Source: Phytohabitans rumicis
GTDB taxonomy: Bacteria; Actinomycetota; Actinomycetes; Mycobacteriales; Micromonosporaceae
Length of the DNA: 64,000 nt
Reading direction: 5' to 3'
NCBI RefSeq assembly: GCF_011764445.1
Contig: NZ_BLPG01000002.1
Coordinates: forward strand, 62,001-126,000
The stretch's first letter is position 1, and every line of letters begins with the position of its first letter. The notes under the pieces are model-generated. The model was not told the origin of the DNA and did no database searches. It saw only the letters and a list, made by a program, of their open reading frames with translations. Of the stretch, positions 23,345-32,434 are shown in pieces. The position numbers and the translations under genes are program-made.

Positions 23345-25930
23345 ATGGGCCGCGTGGACGACCGATACGAAGCGTTCTGCATGGCGGACCCCCTGTTCTA
23401 CGACGTGCTGCACGCCGCCAAGAAGAGCCCCTTCCGCACCGCCGACCGCCCGCTCGCCGCCGGGTGGGAGCGCCGCGAGCAGGACGACTGGTACGTCTTC
23501 CGGTCCGGCCGCCCGGGACTGCCCGTCCAGGGCTGGAAGATCCACGTGTCCGCCTGCCTGGACAACGCCGACCGGGTGCTGGACGCCGTGTGGGACTACT
23601 GCGTGCCGCGCGGTGTCGACTTCAAGTTCCTGCGCTCGCCGGCGGCGCTGCTGGCCCGGGTCTCCAAGTACGCCCCGCGCGGCTACAGCGGCAAGCTCGT
23701 CACGATCTACCCGGTCGACGACGCCGCCTGCGCGACGGTGCTGGACGAGCTCGGCGCACTGCTGGACGGCGAGCCCGGCCCGTATATCCTGTCCGACCTG
23801 CGCTGGGGCGCCGGCCCGCTGCACGTGCGCTACGGCGCCTTCGCCAGCCGGTACTGCGTCGGGCCGGCCGGGCAGGTCGTCCCGGCGATCGCGGACGCCA
23901 CCGGCACGCTGGTCCCGGACCGGCGCGACCCGGTCTTCCACCTGCCCGACTGGGTGACGCTGCCGGACTTCCTCGCGCCGCACCTGGCCGCCCGCAACGC
24001 GGTCAACGTCGCCGACCTGCCGTACGAGATCGAGCGGGTGCTGCACTTCTCCAACGGCGGCGGCATCTACGCCGGGCGGGACAAGCGCACCGGCGCCGCG
24101 GTGGTGCTCAAGGAGGGCCGGCCGCACGCCGGGCTCGACGCCCGCGGCGACGACGCGGTCCGCCGGGTCGAGCGGGAGTACGCCGTGCTGCGCCGCCTGG
24201 CCGGCGTGCCCGGCATCCCCGCCGCGTACGACCTGTTCTGGGTCGGGGAGCACCGCTTCCTGGCGATGGAGCACGTCGAGGGCGAGCCGCTGAGCCGCGC
24301 GATCGTGCGGCGGTACCCGCTCACCGACGTGACCGCCGGCCCCGCCGAGGCCGCCGCGTACGCGCAGTGGGCCCAGGACGTGCATAGCCAAGTGGCGCAA
24401 ACCCTGGACGGCATCCACGAACGCGGCATCGTCTACGGCGACCTGCACCTGTTCAACGTCATGGTGCGCGAGGACGGCGGCACCGCGCTGCTGGACTTCG
24501 AGGTCGCCACCCCGGTCGAGGAGGCCACCCGGCCGGCGCTGGGCAACCAGGGCTTCAGCCCGCCGCGCGGCACCGTCGGCCTCGACGTCGACCGGTACGG
24601 CCTGGCCTGCCTGCGCCTGGCGCTCTTCCTGCCGATGACGACCATGCTGTGGCTGCACCGCCCCAAGGCCCACCACCACGCCCAGGTCATCGCCGAGCAC
24701 TTCCCCGTGCCGCCCGAGTTCGCCGCCGAAGCCGCCGACGTGATCGCCCCGGACCAAGCGCCGCCACCGCCGATGGCCGCGGACTGGCCCACCCTGCGCG
24801 CCGACCTGGCCCGCGCGATCGTGGCCAGCGCCACGCCCGACCGGGACGACCGGCTCTTCCCCGGCGACATCCAGCAGTTCGCGGCCGGCGGGCTCGGTCT
24901 GGCGTACGGCGCGGCCGGGGTGCTCTACGCCCTCGCGGCCACCGGCGCCGGCCGCCACCCGCACCTGGAGCGGTGGCTGCTGGCCCGGGTCCGCAAGCCG
25001 GCCAGCGGCACCCGTCCCGGCCTGTACGACGGCCTGCACGGCGCCGCGTTCGCGCTGCACCACCTCGGCCACCGGCAGGACGCCCTCGACACGGTCGACA
25101 AGTGCCTGCGGGAGGGCTGGCGCTCGCTCGGCCTGGACCTGCACGGCGGCCTGGCCGGAATCGGCCTCAACCTGCTGCACCTCGCCGACCACACCGGCGA
25201 ACCGGCGCTGCGGGTCGCCGCCCACGAGGCGGCCGCCCTCGTCGCCGAACGACTGGGCACAGTGGACTCCGTCCCGGAGATCAGCGGCCGGGAAAACCCG
25301 TACGCCGGGCTCATGCGCGGCTCGTCCGGACCGGCCCTGCTGCTGCTGCGCGCGTACGACGACAGCGGCGATCCCGCGTACCTCGACCGCGCCGCGGTGG
25401 CCCTGCGCCAGGACCTGCGCCGCTGCGTGGTCCGCGACAACGGCGTCCGGCACGTCAACGAGGGCTGGCGCACGCTGCCGTACCTGGACGTCGGCAGCGT
25501 CGGCATCGGGCTGGTGCTGGACGAGTACCTGGCCCGCCGCGACGACGAGGAGCTCGCGGCGGCGGTCTCCGGCATCGAACTGGCCGCTCAGTCCACGATG
25601 TACGTCCTACCCGGACTGTTCACCGGCCGCGCCGGCATCCTGCTCTACCTGGCCGGCCGCAGCGCCGATGCGGCCACCGACCCGCTGGTCGCGGGGCAGG
25701 TGCGCGGGCTGGCCTGGCACGCCCTGCCGTACGCGGACGGCACCGCCTTCCCCGGCACCGCCCTGATGCGCCTGTCGATGGACCTCGCGACCGGCACGGC
25801 CGGCGTGCTGCTGGCCCTCGGCGCCGCACTGCACACCGAGCCCGTCCACGCGCCCCTGCTGTACCCCGGTACCAGGGCGCCACAGTCGCCCGCGCCGACC
25901 GGCGCGGGTCAGGTAACCCCACACCCCTAA
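23345..25930 (+). CDS. ramC: Class III lanthipeptide synthetase LanKC (RamC-like)
   Basis: Installs labionin/lanthionine rings in the precursor encoded next. About 861 residues with three regions: an N-terminal lyase-like domain (DDRYEAFCMADPLFYDVL; KIHVSACLDNADRVLD; FKFLRS; KLVTIYP), a Ser/Thr kinase (glycine loop NGGGIYAGRDK, Lys in VVLKEGRPH near 255, catalytic YGDLHLFNVMV near 363, metal LLDFEVA near 384), and a LanC-like cyclase (GLYDGLHGAAFAL, DLHGGLAGIGLNL, GLFTGRAGILLYL) lacking the Cys-Cys-His zinc ligands, which marks class III rather than class IV. ATG 23345 follows a strong promoter; GTG 23354 is the alternative. The precursor gene follows by 15 bases. Confidence 0.95.
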   Translation: MGRVDDRYEAFCMADPLFYDVLHAAKKSPFRTADRPLAAGWERREQDDWYVFRSGRPGLPVQGWKIHVSACLDNADRVLDAVWDYCVPRGVDFKFLRSPAALLARVSKYAPRGYSGKLVTIYPVDDAACATVLDELGALLDGEPGPYILSDLRWGAGPLHVRYGAFASRYCVGPAGQVVPAIADATGTLVPDRRDPVFHLPDWVTLPDFLAPHLAARNAVNVADLPYEIERVLHFSNGGGIYAGRDKRTGAAVVLKEGRPHAGLDARGDDAVRRVEREYAVLRRLAGVPGIPAAYDLFWVGEHRFLAMEHVEGEPLSRAIVRRYPLTDVTAGPAEAAAYAQWAQDVHSQVAQTLDGIHERGIVYGDLHLFNVMVREDGGTALLDFEVATPVEEATRPALGNQGFSPPRGTVGLDVDRYGLACLRLALFLPMTTMLWLHRPKAHHHAQVIAEHFPVPPEFAAEAADVIAPDQAPPPPMAADWPTLRADLARAIVASATPDRDDRLFPGDIQQFAAGGLGLAYGAAGVLYALAATGAGRHPHLERWLLARVRKPASGTRPGLYDGLHGAAFALHHLGHRQDALDTVDKCLREGWRSLGLDLHGGLAGIGLNLLHLADHTGEPALRVAAHEAAALVAERLGTVDSVPEISGRENPYAGLMRGSSGPALLLLRAYDDSGDPAYLDRAAVALRQDLRRCVVRDNGVRHVNEGWRTLPYLDVGSVGIGLVLDEYLARRDDEELAAAVSGIELAAQSTMYVLPGLFTGRAGILLYLAGRSADAATDPLVAGQVRGLAWHALPYADGTAFPGTALMRLSMDLATGTAGVLLALGAALHTEPVHAPLLYPGTRAPQSPAPTGAGQVTPHP

Positions 25931-25945
25931 GAGGAGGTGTCCACC

Positions 25946-26098
25946 ATGGCACTGCTCGACCTGCAGGGCATGGAGACCCCGGTGACGGAACTCGCCGCCG
26001 ACAGCAGCAACAGCAAGCACAGCTGTGGCGGCAGCGAACTGTCCGTCACCCTGTGCGAGGGCGAGAGCGACCTGAGCGCGCTGCTCTGCCAGCACTGA
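25946..26098 (+). CDS. ramS: SapB-like class III lanthipeptide precursor
   Basis: A 50-residue peptide, too short for most gene finders. ATG 25946 has GAGGAGG (25931-25937) upstream. The leader begins MALLDLQGMETP, matching the LLDLQxME leader box recognised by class III synthetases. The C-terminal core contains two Ser-x2-Ser-x3-Cys motifs, SELSVTLC and SDLSALLC, the pattern that LanKC enzymes convert to labionin or lanthionine plus Dha. An additional SNSKHSCGG precedes them, with a third Cys. SapB-type products are surfactants that help aerial hyphae form. It lies between the synthetase and the two exporter genes, the ramCSAB order. Confidence 0.93.
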   Translation: MALLDLQGMETPVTELAADSSNSKHSCGGSELSVTLCEGESDLSALLCQH

Positions 26099-26180
26099 TC
26101 CGCAACACCTCGGTGGAGGAAGCCGCGGTCCCGGACGAATGTCGGTCGCCCGGGACCGCGGCCGCTGGCAAGGAGTCTAG

Positions 26181-27815
26181 GTGATCCGCAGAGGCCGGCC
26201 GTGGCTGCCGATCGTCGCCGCCACCGCCCTGTTCGGCACGGCCACCACCCTCGCCCTGCCCGCCGTGCTGGGCCGCGCCGTCGACGCCATCGTGGCCGGC
26301 ACCGGCACCACCCGGTGGCTCACCCTCGCGTGTGCACTGATCGTGCTCGGGATGGCGACCGACCTGGCCGGGGCGTACGCGAACGCCGCGTGCACCGCCG
26401 GCGCCACCGCCTGGCTGCGCGACCGCCTCGTCCGGCACACCCTCGCCATCGGCCCGGCCGGCGCCGCCCGCTTCGACACCGGCGACCTCGTCAGCCGGGT
26501 CTCCGGCAACGCCGCCGACGCCGCCCAGGCCGGCCCGAGCGCCGTCGCGGCCGCCACCGCTCTGCTCCCGCCGGCCGGCGCCCTCGTGCTGCTCGCCGCC
26601 ATCGACCCGTGGCTGGCCGGCACGCTCCTGGCCGGGCTCGCGCTGGTCGGCGCGGTGCTGCGGGCGTTCACCCGGCAGACGGCGGCGGCCGTGTCCGGGT
26701 ACCAGCGCGCGCAGGGCCGGATCGCCGCCCGGCTCGCCGAGGCCCTCGCCGGCGCCCGCACCATCGCCGCCGCCGGCACCGCCGACCGCGAGGAGCGCCG
26801 GATCCTCGAACCGCTTTCCGACCTGCGCCGCCACGGCGCCGACACCTGGCGGGTCCTGGCCCGGGCCAGCGGACAGGCCGCCGCCGCCGGGCCGCTGGTG
26901 CTGGTCGCCGTCCTCGCCGCGGGCGGGCTCGCCCTCGTGGACGGCCGGATCACCGCCGGCGAGCTGTTCGCCGCCAGCCGGTACGCCGCGATCGGCGCCG
27001 GCCTCGGCAGCCTCACCGGCGTGCTCGGCCGGCTGGCCCGGTCCCGGGCCGGCGCCCGCCGCGCCGGCGAGGTCCTCGCCGTCCCCGCCGTCCAGCATGG
27101 ACACCACGACCTGCCGGACGGGCCGGGGACGCTGGAGTTCCACGGCGTCACCGCCCGCGCCGCGGACGGCGCCGTGCTGCTCGACGGCGTCGACCTGACC
27201 GTGCCCGGCGGCGCGCTGGCCGCAGTGGTCGGCCGCTCCGGCGCCGGCAAGTCGGTGCTCGCCGCGCTGGCCGCCCGGCTGCGCGACCCGGACGCCGGCC
27301 GGGTGCTGCTCGACGGCGTCCCCTTGGGCGCGCTTCGCCACCGGGCGCTGCGGGCCGCGGTCGGCTGCGCGTTCGAGCGCCCGGTCCTGGTCGGCGGGAC
27401 GGTCGCCGACGCCATCGGGCTCGGCCTTGCCCGCGACCGGGTACGCGCCGCCGCCCGCGCCGCGGCCGCGCACGACTTCGTCAGCCGCCTCCCCGAGGGC
27501 TACGACACCCCGCTCGCCGACGCCCCGATGTCCGGCGGCGAGGCGCAGCGGCTGGGCCTGGCCCGCGCGTGGCCCGCCGAGCGGCTCCTGGTGCTCGACG
27601 ACGCGACGTCGAGTGTGGACACGGCGACGGAGGTACGCATCGGGTCCGCGCTCACCGGTGCGGGTGCTGGGCGTACCAGATTGGTGGTCACGCACCGGGC
27701 CGCGACCGCCGCACGGTCCGATGTGGTCGTCTGGCTGGCGGATGGTCGGGTGCGGGCCGTGGGCCCGCACGCGGCACTGTGGACGGACGCCGCGTACCGG
27801 GAGGTGTTCGCGTGA
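26181..27815 (+). CDS. ramA: ABC exporter subunit 1 of the lanthipeptide locus (RamA-like)
   Basis: A 544-residue half-transporter: six membrane helices (1-300) and an ATPase domain. Walker A is GRSGAGKSV, the signature is MSGGEAQRLGLARAW and Walker B is LLVLDDATSSVD. The residue after Walker B Asp is Asp rather than Glu, so this nucleotide site is likely the degenerate one of a heterodimer. There is no N-terminal C39 peptidase, as expected for class III loci. GTG 26181 starts 82 bases after the precursor gene, and the stop overlaps the start of subunit 2 (GTGA). It probably exports the modified peptide. Confidence 0.92.
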   Translation: MIRRGRPWLPIVAATALFGTATTLALPAVLGRAVDAIVAGTGTTRWLTLACALIVLGMATDLAGAYANAACTAGATAWLRDRLVRHTLAIGPAGAARFDTGDLVSRVSGNAADAAQAGPSAVAAATALLPPAGALVLLAAIDPWLAGTLLAGLALVGAVLRAFTRQTAAAVSGYQRAQGRIAARLAEALAGARTIAAAGTADREERRILEPLSDLRRHGADTWRVLARASGQAAAAGPLVLVAVLAAGGLALVDGRITAGELFAASRYAAIGAGLGSLTGVLGRLARSRAGARRAGEVLAVPAVQHGHHDLPDGPGTLEFHGVTARAADGAVLLDGVDLTVPGGALAAVVGRSGAGKSVLAALAARLRDPDAGRVLLDGVPLGALRHRALRAAVGCAFERPVLVGGTVADAIGLGLARDRVRAAARAAAAHDFVSRLPEGYDTPLADAPMSGGEAQRLGLARAWPAERLLVLDDATSSVDTATEVRIGSALTGAGAGRTRLVVTHRAATAARSDVVVWLADGRVRAVGPHAALWTDAAYREVFA

Positions 27816-29463
27816 AACGCGAACTGCGGTACGGGCTGGCGGCGCTGCCGCGGCGGCCGGTGCTGGCCCTGGTGGCGTGGTCGGTGCCGGAGGCGCTGCC
27901 GGCGGCGGTCCTCGGCGTGGCCGTGGCGCGGGCCGTGGACGACGGGTTCCTGGCCGGGCGGCCGCTGGTCGGCCTGGCCTGGCTGGCCGCGCTGCTGGCG
28001 GCCGGCGCGGTCGGCGCGGCCGGGGCGCGGCAGGTGTTCCGGCGGCTGGGGGAGGTGGTCGAGCCGTTCCGCGACGACCTGGTCCGGCTGGTGGTGGGCG
28101 GCGCGCTGCGGCGGGCCGTGGCGGGCCGGCCGGACGACGGCGCGGTGGCCCGGCTGACCCGGCAGGTGGAGATCGTGCGGGACACCTACGCCGGCCTGAT
28201 CGTGGTGTGCCGGGGCTTCCTGGTGACGGTGGTGGGCGCTGTGCTGGGGCTGCTGGCCGTCGCGCCGGCGGTGGTGCCGCTGATCCTGCCGCCGTTCGCG
28301 CTCGGGTGCGGGCTGTTCGTGGCGACGCTCGGGGTGGCCGCGGGCCGGCAGCGCGCCGCGGTCCGGGCGGACGAGCGGCTCGCCGCCGCCGCGGGCGGGG
28401 TGCTGGCCGGCGTCCGGGACGTGGTGGCCCGGGGCGCCGAGGAGCACGCCGCGCGGCTGGTCGCCGGCCCGGTCGCCGAGCAGGCGGCGGCCGAACGGGC
28501 CCTGGCCGGGGTGGCCGCGCTGCGCACGCTGTGCTTCGCGGTGGGCGGCTGGCTGCCGCTGGTCGCGGTGCTGGCCGCCGGACCGTGGCTGTCCGCCCGG
28601 GGCGTGAGCGCCGGCGCCGTCATGGGCGGGCTGACGTACGTCCTGTTCGGACTCCAGCCGGCCCTCAACCGCCTCTTCTCCGGCCTCGGCGGCAGCGGCC
28701 TGCGGTACGTGGTCACCCTGGGCCGGCTGCTGGACGCCGCATCCGAGCCGGCGCCGGCGATCGCGGTGCCGCGCGGCCCTGGCGTGACGCTGCGCGGGGT
28801 GACGTTCGCGTACGGGCCGCACGCCGAGCCGGTGCTGCGCGGGCTGGACCTCGACGTGCCCGGCGGCGACCACCTGGCCGTGGTGGGGCCGAGCGGGATC
28901 GGCAAGTCCACACTGGCCGCTCTGGTGTGCGGGCTGCTGCGCCCGGCCGCCGGCACGGTGCGCGCCGCGGAGCGGGTCCTCATCCCGCAGGAGGCGTACG
29001 TCTTCACCGGCACCGTGCGCGACAACCTCGCCTACCTGTGGCCGTCCGCGACGGCGTCCCACATCGAGCGGGCGGCGGCGGACGTCGGCGCGGCGTCCCT
29101 TGTGCAGCGGCTCGGCGGGCTCGACGCGACGCTCGACCCGGCGGCGCTGTCCGCGGGGAGCGGCAGCTGCTCGCGCTGGCCCGGGCGTACCTGTCGCCGG
29201 CACCGGTGGCCGTGCTCGACGAGGCCACCTGCCACCTCGACCCGGCGGCCGAGCGGCGCGCCGAGGAGGCGTTCGCGGCCCGGCCCGGCACCTTGATCGT
29301 GATCGCGCACCGGATCAGCTCGGCGCTGCGCGCCCGCCGGGTGCTCGTGCTCGACGGCGCCGGCGTCGCGCTCGGCGACCACGCCACCCTGCTGGCCACC
29401 TCGCCGCTGTACCGGGACCTGGTTGGGCATTGGGGCCTACGCGCACTCCCTAACGTTCGTTAA
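27812..29463 (+). CDS. ramB: ABC exporter subunit 2 of the lanthipeptide locus (RamB-like, frameshifted)
   Basis: Second half of the heterodimeric exporter, about 550 residues. The membrane domain is followed by Walker A GPSGIGKST and VLIPQEAYVFTGTVRDNLAY. Then the frame breaks near 29155, within the signature LSAGERQLLALARAYL, which is only readable after adding one G to GCGGGGAGC. The remainder (VAVLDEATCHLD with the catalytic Glu, LIVIAHRISS) continues in the other frame to 29463. The missing base falls in a G run, so an assembly error is more likely than inactivation. GTG 27812 overlaps the stop of subunit 1 by three bases, showing translational coupling. Confidence 0.9.
29451..29462. promoter_or_regulatory. 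Candidate TetR-type operator before the acyl-CoA dehydrogenase
   Basis: TAACG-TT-CGTTA is a perfect 5-2-5 inverted repeat, 11 bases before the acyl-CoA dehydrogenase start. It overlaps the stop codon of the upstream transporter gene. TAACG/CGTTA half-sites are frequent in operators of TetR-type fatty-acid or branched-chain catabolism regulators. No TetR gene is in the window. Confidence 0.55.
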
Positions 29464-29473
29464 GCTAGGGGGC

Positions 29474-30616
29474 ATGGAACGTCTGCTGCCCACCGATTTC
29501 CCCGGGGCTGACACAGCCTACGACCTGCTCGACCTGACCCGCGAGCTGGCCGACCGCGAGCTGGCGCCCCGGGTGGCGGACTTCGAGGAGCGCGGCCAGT
29601 TCCCGCGCGCGGTGATCCGCACCCTCGGCCGGGCCGGCCTGCTGGGCCTGCCGTACCCGGAGGAGCACGGCGGCGCCGGCCAGCCGTACGAGGTCTACCT
29701 GCAGGTGCTGGAGATCCTCGCCAGCCGGTGGCTGGCCGTCGCGGAGGCGGTCAGCGTGCACACCCTGTCCTGCTTCCCGGTGTACGCCTACGGCGGCGAG
29801 CAGCTGCGCAAACTGCTCCCCGACATGCTCGGCGGTGAGCTGCTCGGCGCGTACTGCCTGTCCGAGCCGCAGGGCGGGTCCGACGCCGCGTCCCTGGCCA
29901 CGAAGGCCACCCACGAGGGCGAGGAGTACGTCGTCACCGGCACCAAGGCGTGGATCACGCACGCCGGACAGGCCGACTTCTACAACATCTTCTGCCGCAC
30001 CGGCGGGCCCGGCCCGGCGGGCATCTCCTGCCTGCTCGCCGACGCGGCCACGCCCGGCATCGTGCCCCAGGCGGCGGAGCGGACCATGGGCCTGCGCTCC
30101 TCCCCGGTCGCCCAGATCGCGTTCGACGGCGCCCGGATCCCCGCCGACCGGCTCGTCGGCGCCGAGGGGGAGGGCTTCAAGATCGCGATGCAGGCGCTGG
30201 ACTCCGGCCGGCTCGGCATCGCCGCCTGCGCGGTCGGCCTGGCCCAGGCGGCCCTCGACTACGCCGTCGGGTACGCCCGTGAACGGGAGCAGTTCGGCCG
30301 CTCCATCCTGGAGTACCAGGGGTTGCGCTTCATGCTCGCCGACGCCGCGACCGGGATCTCCGCGGCGCGGGCGCTCACCCTGGCCGCCGCCCGGCTGCGC
30401 GACGCCGGCCGCCCGTACTCGATCGAGGCCGCCAAGGCCAAGCTCTTCGCCACCGACATGGCGATGCGGGTCACCACCGACGCGGTGCAGGTGCTCGGCG
30501 GCTACGGGTACGTCACCGACCACCCCGTCGAGCGGTACATGCGCGAGGCCAAGGTGCTCCAGATCGTCGAGGGCACCAACCAGATCCAGCGCCTGGTCAT
30601 CTCCCGCGGCCTGTGA
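29474..30616 (+). CDS. Acyl-CoA dehydrogenase
   Basis: A 380-residue flavoenzyme that oxidises acyl-CoA to the trans-2-enoyl-CoA. It has the N-terminal helical, middle beta and C-terminal helical domains. AYCLSEPQGGSDAASL and VTGTKAWITHAGQADFY form the FAD/substrate strand region. AREREQFGRSILEYQGLRFMLAD binds the adenosine side, and the catalytic base is the Glu in LQIVEGTNQIQRLV near the C-terminus. Chain specificity cannot be read reliably; it resembles short-chain/branched-chain types. Start ATG 29474 has AGGGGG upstream. The Lrp-type regulator gene starts 19 bases after its stop. Confidence 0.94.
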   Translation: MERLLPTDFPGADTAYDLLDLTRELADRELAPRVADFEERGQFPRAVIRTLGRAGLLGLPYPEEHGGAGQPYEVYLQVLEILASRWLAVAEAVSVHTLSCFPVYAYGGEQLRKLLPDMLGGELLGAYCLSEPQGGSDAASLATKATHEGEEYVVTGTKAWITHAGQADFYNIFCRTGGPGPAGISCLLADAATPGIVPQAAERTMGLRSSPVAQIAFDGARIPADRLVGAEGEGFKIAMQALDSGRLGIAACAVGLAQAALDYAVGYAREREQFGRSILEYQGLRFMLADAATGISAARALTLAAARLRDAGRPYSIEAAKAKLFATDMAMRVTTDAVQVLGGYGYVTDHPVERYMREAKVLQIVEGTNQIQRLVISRGL

Positions 30617-30635
30617 CCGGTGTAGTTTTCTCGCC

Positions 30636-31094
30636 GTGGAGGAGATCGACCGCGCCATCGTCGCGGCCCTGACCGCGGACGGCCGGCTGTCGTACACCGA
30701 CCTCGCCGAAAAGGTGGGCCTGTCGGTGTCGGCCGCACACCAGCGGGTGCGCCGGCTGGAGCAGCGCGGCGTCATCAAGGGGTACGGCGCCCACGTCTCG
30801 TACGAGGCGCTCGAGCTGCCGCTGACCGCGTTCGTGGCCATCCGGCCGTTCGATCCCTCCCAGCCCGACGACGCGCCCGAGCGGCTGGCCCACCTGCCCG
30901 AGATCGACTCCTGCTACTCGGTCGCGGGGGAGGACTTCTACCTGCTGCTCGTCCGGGTGGGCAGCCCGACCGACCTGGAACGGCTGCTGCAGGAGATCCG
31001 CACCGCCGCCAACGTCACCACCCGCACCACCGTGGTGCTGTCCACGCCGTACGAGGGGCGGCCGCCCCGGATCACGAGTTCCACGCTTGGATGA
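30636..31094 (+). CDS. Lrp/AsnC-family transcriptional regulator
   Basis: A 152-residue regulator: N-terminal HTH (EEIDRAIVAALTADGRLSYT, LSVSAAHQRVRRLEQRGVIKG) and a C-terminal RAM ligand-binding domain (LTAFVAIRP, VAGEDFYLLLVRV, TTRTTVVLS). Such proteins respond to amino acids and often control their catabolism. The GTG at 30636 is preceded by TAGTTT (30623-30628) seven bases upstream, so the mRNA is probably leaderless. Its position behind an acyl-CoA dehydrogenase fits branched-chain or other amino-acid catabolism, which is inference. The 3' end overlaps the convergent phosphatase gene by 23 bases. Confidence 0.9.
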   Translation: MEEIDRAIVAALTADGRLSYTDLAEKVGLSVSAAHQRVRRLEQRGVIKGYGAHVSYEALELPLTAFVAIRPFDPSQPDDAPERLAHLPEIDSCYSVAGEDFYLLLVRVGSPTDLERLLQEIRTAANVTTRTTVVLSTPYEGRPPRITSSTLG

Positions 31095-31631
31095 CGCGGC
31101 GCCCGTGCTCGTACCCGAGCACCGACACCGTCGCCGTGTCCAGCCGCAGCCGGCCCCCGCCCGCCGCGGGCAGCTCGATCCACCGGGCGCCCGCCACCCG
31201 CAGGGCGTGGCCGTGCGCGACGAGCGCCACGTCCCCGCCGTGGCCGGCCGCCTTGGCCAGCACCCGGTCCAGGCGCGCGCCCACCTGCTCCGGTGACTCG
31301 CCGCCGGGGCAGCCGTCGGTCCACAGGTTCCACTGCGGGTCCAGGGTCCGGTGGATCTGTTCGGTGGTGATCCCCTCGTACTCCCGTAGTTCCACTCGAC
31401 GAGGTCGTCGTCCACCTCGGTCACCGCGAGGCCGGCCAGCTCCGCGGTGCGCAGCGCCCGCTTGCGCGGGCTGCAGATCACCGCCGCGAAGGACCGGCCG
31501 GCCAGGCGCTCACCGGCCGCGCGCGCCTGGCGCTCCCCGTCGGGTGTCAGGTCGATGTCCGTGTACGACGTGTGCCGGTGAGCCGCGCTCCACTCGGTCT
31601 CCCCATGCCGCACCAGAACGATCTCCACCAT
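31072..31631 (-). CDS. Histidine phosphatase (phosphoglycerate-mutase-like), frameshifted
   Basis: Two adjoining frames form one protein of about 186 residues. The first (from ATG 31631) has VEIVLVRHGETEWSAAHRHT with the catalytic His of the RHG motif, then ICSPRKRALRTAELAG. It runs into a frame change at about 31390; restoring one G to TACGGGAGTACG gives the expected EWNYGEYEGIT. The second part contains CPGGESPEQVGARLDRVL and the second catalytic His in VALVAHGHALRVAG. Members dephosphorylate sugar phosphates or phosphoglycerate; the exact substrate is unknown. The missing base is in a G run. Confidence 0.88.
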
Positions 31632-31787
31632 GCCCCCCAGTCAACCAGACCCCACTAACCCAGCCTCCTAGGACGCCGTAGCGGCAGTGCCCCCGGCCAC
31701 GCACCCAGCAGGGGACCGCCATATCGCCGCACGCCGCCGCGCCGCGCCCGCGTCCCTTTCCGCCTCGGGCACAGGGACGTTGCCGCC

Positions 31788-31863
31788 GATCAAGGGCAAA
31801 CGGTCGTGCTTCGATCTCTAATCCGCGACCGTTTGCCCTTGATCGGCGCCGCTTTCCTTGATC
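31788..31863 (-). repeat. 76-bp palindromic repeat, copy 4
   Basis: Reverse orientation: arms at 31788-31808 and 31824-31844, loop on the minus strand GATTAGAGATCGAAG, outer half-site CCTTGATC at 31856-31863. One arm mismatch (CGCG for CACG). It is the only copy upstream of both of its neighbours. Confidence 0.88.
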
Positions 31864-31929
31864 GCTGCGCGTCGCGGGCCACCTCACGCCCCGCGGGCGC
31901 GGTGCGCGCTTGGCGTGGCCTACGTCGTG

Positions 31930-31988
31930 TTGATCAGGGAGCGGCTCTCTCGGCGCGCCGCAACACGCCAGAGGTACTCCCTGATCAA
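31930..31988. repeat. 59-bp GATCAGGGA palindromic repeat, copy A
   Basis: Perfect 12-bp arms TTGATCAGGGAG (31930-31941) and CTCCCTGATCAA (31977-31988) around 35 bases. A related 60-bp unit lies inside kdd (37060-37119). The arms are similar to, but distinct from, the GATCAAGGGC arms of the 76-bp family. Confidence 0.8.
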
Positions 31989-32061
31989 CCGGGGAGAGGC
32001 TGGGCGGTGGGTACGCTGCGCGGCCGGGCGGGTTGACAGGGCGCCGGGGTGAGGGGCATAT

Positions 32062-32077
32062 TCAACCTATAAGTTGA
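32062..32077. promoter_or_regulatory. ArsR operator overlapping a -10 box
   Basis: TCAAC-N6-GTTGA encloses TATAAG, a probable -10 element, 31 bases before the ArsR start. An ArsR dimer bound here would block its own operon. Confidence 0.55.
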
Positions 32078-32107
32078 TTAACCGAGCGGTTGAGAAAGGC
32101 GGCGACG

Positions 32108-32434
32108 GTGGACCGGCTGAGCGAGGTGTTCAGCGCCTTGGCCGATCCGACGCGGCGGGCGATCCTGGCCCGGCTGGCGCAGGGCGAGGCGACGGTCAAC
32201 CAGCTCGCCGAGCCGTTCCCGATCAGCCTGCAGGCCGTCTCGAAGCACCTGAAGGTGCTGGAGCGGGCCGGGTTGATCAGCCGCGGCAAGGAGGCGCAGT
32301 GGCGGCCGTGCCGCCTGGACGCGGACCCCTTGCGCGAGGTGGCCGTGTGGGTCGCCGGGTATGAGCGTTTCTGGGAGCAGCGGTACGACCAGCTTGGGGA
32401 GTACCTGCGGCAGTTGCAGAAGGAGGAGAGATGA
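32108..32434 (+). CDS. ArsR-family regulator of the SRPBCC operon
   Basis: A 108-residue winged-helix repressor: DRLSEVFSALADPTRRAILA, LARLAQGEATVNQLAEPFPI and the recognition helix ISLQAVSKHLKVLERAGLIS. No metal-binding Cys cluster is seen, so it is of the SdpR/YdfF-like type commonly paired with an AHSA1 protein. GTG 32108 is preferred because AAAGG lies about seven bases upstream; TTG 32090 is the alternative. ATGA overlap couples it to the SRPBCC gene. An inverted repeat overlapping its promoter implies autoregulation. Confidence 0.9.
   Translation: MDRLSEVFSALADPTRRAILARLAQGEATVNQLAEPFPISLQAVSKHLKVLERAGLISRGKEAQWRPCRLDADPLREVAVWVAGYERFWEQRYDQLGEYLRQLQKEER

Larger units (their letters stand above)
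31632..32107. other. Intergenic region with two palindromic repeats and a promoter
   Basis: About 475 bases separate the phosphatase and ArsR genes, which diverge. The region holds 76-bp repeat copy 4 (31788), one copy of the 59/60-bp GATCAGGGA repeat (31930) and an ArsR-type operator-promoter (32062). I see no gene. Confidence 0.75.

Noticed and set aside
26201-27811. Alternative Arg-rich upstream extension of exporter subunit 2 through the first exporter gene.
   Set aside because: It is a shadow of the first subunit; the real second subunit begins at GTG 27812.
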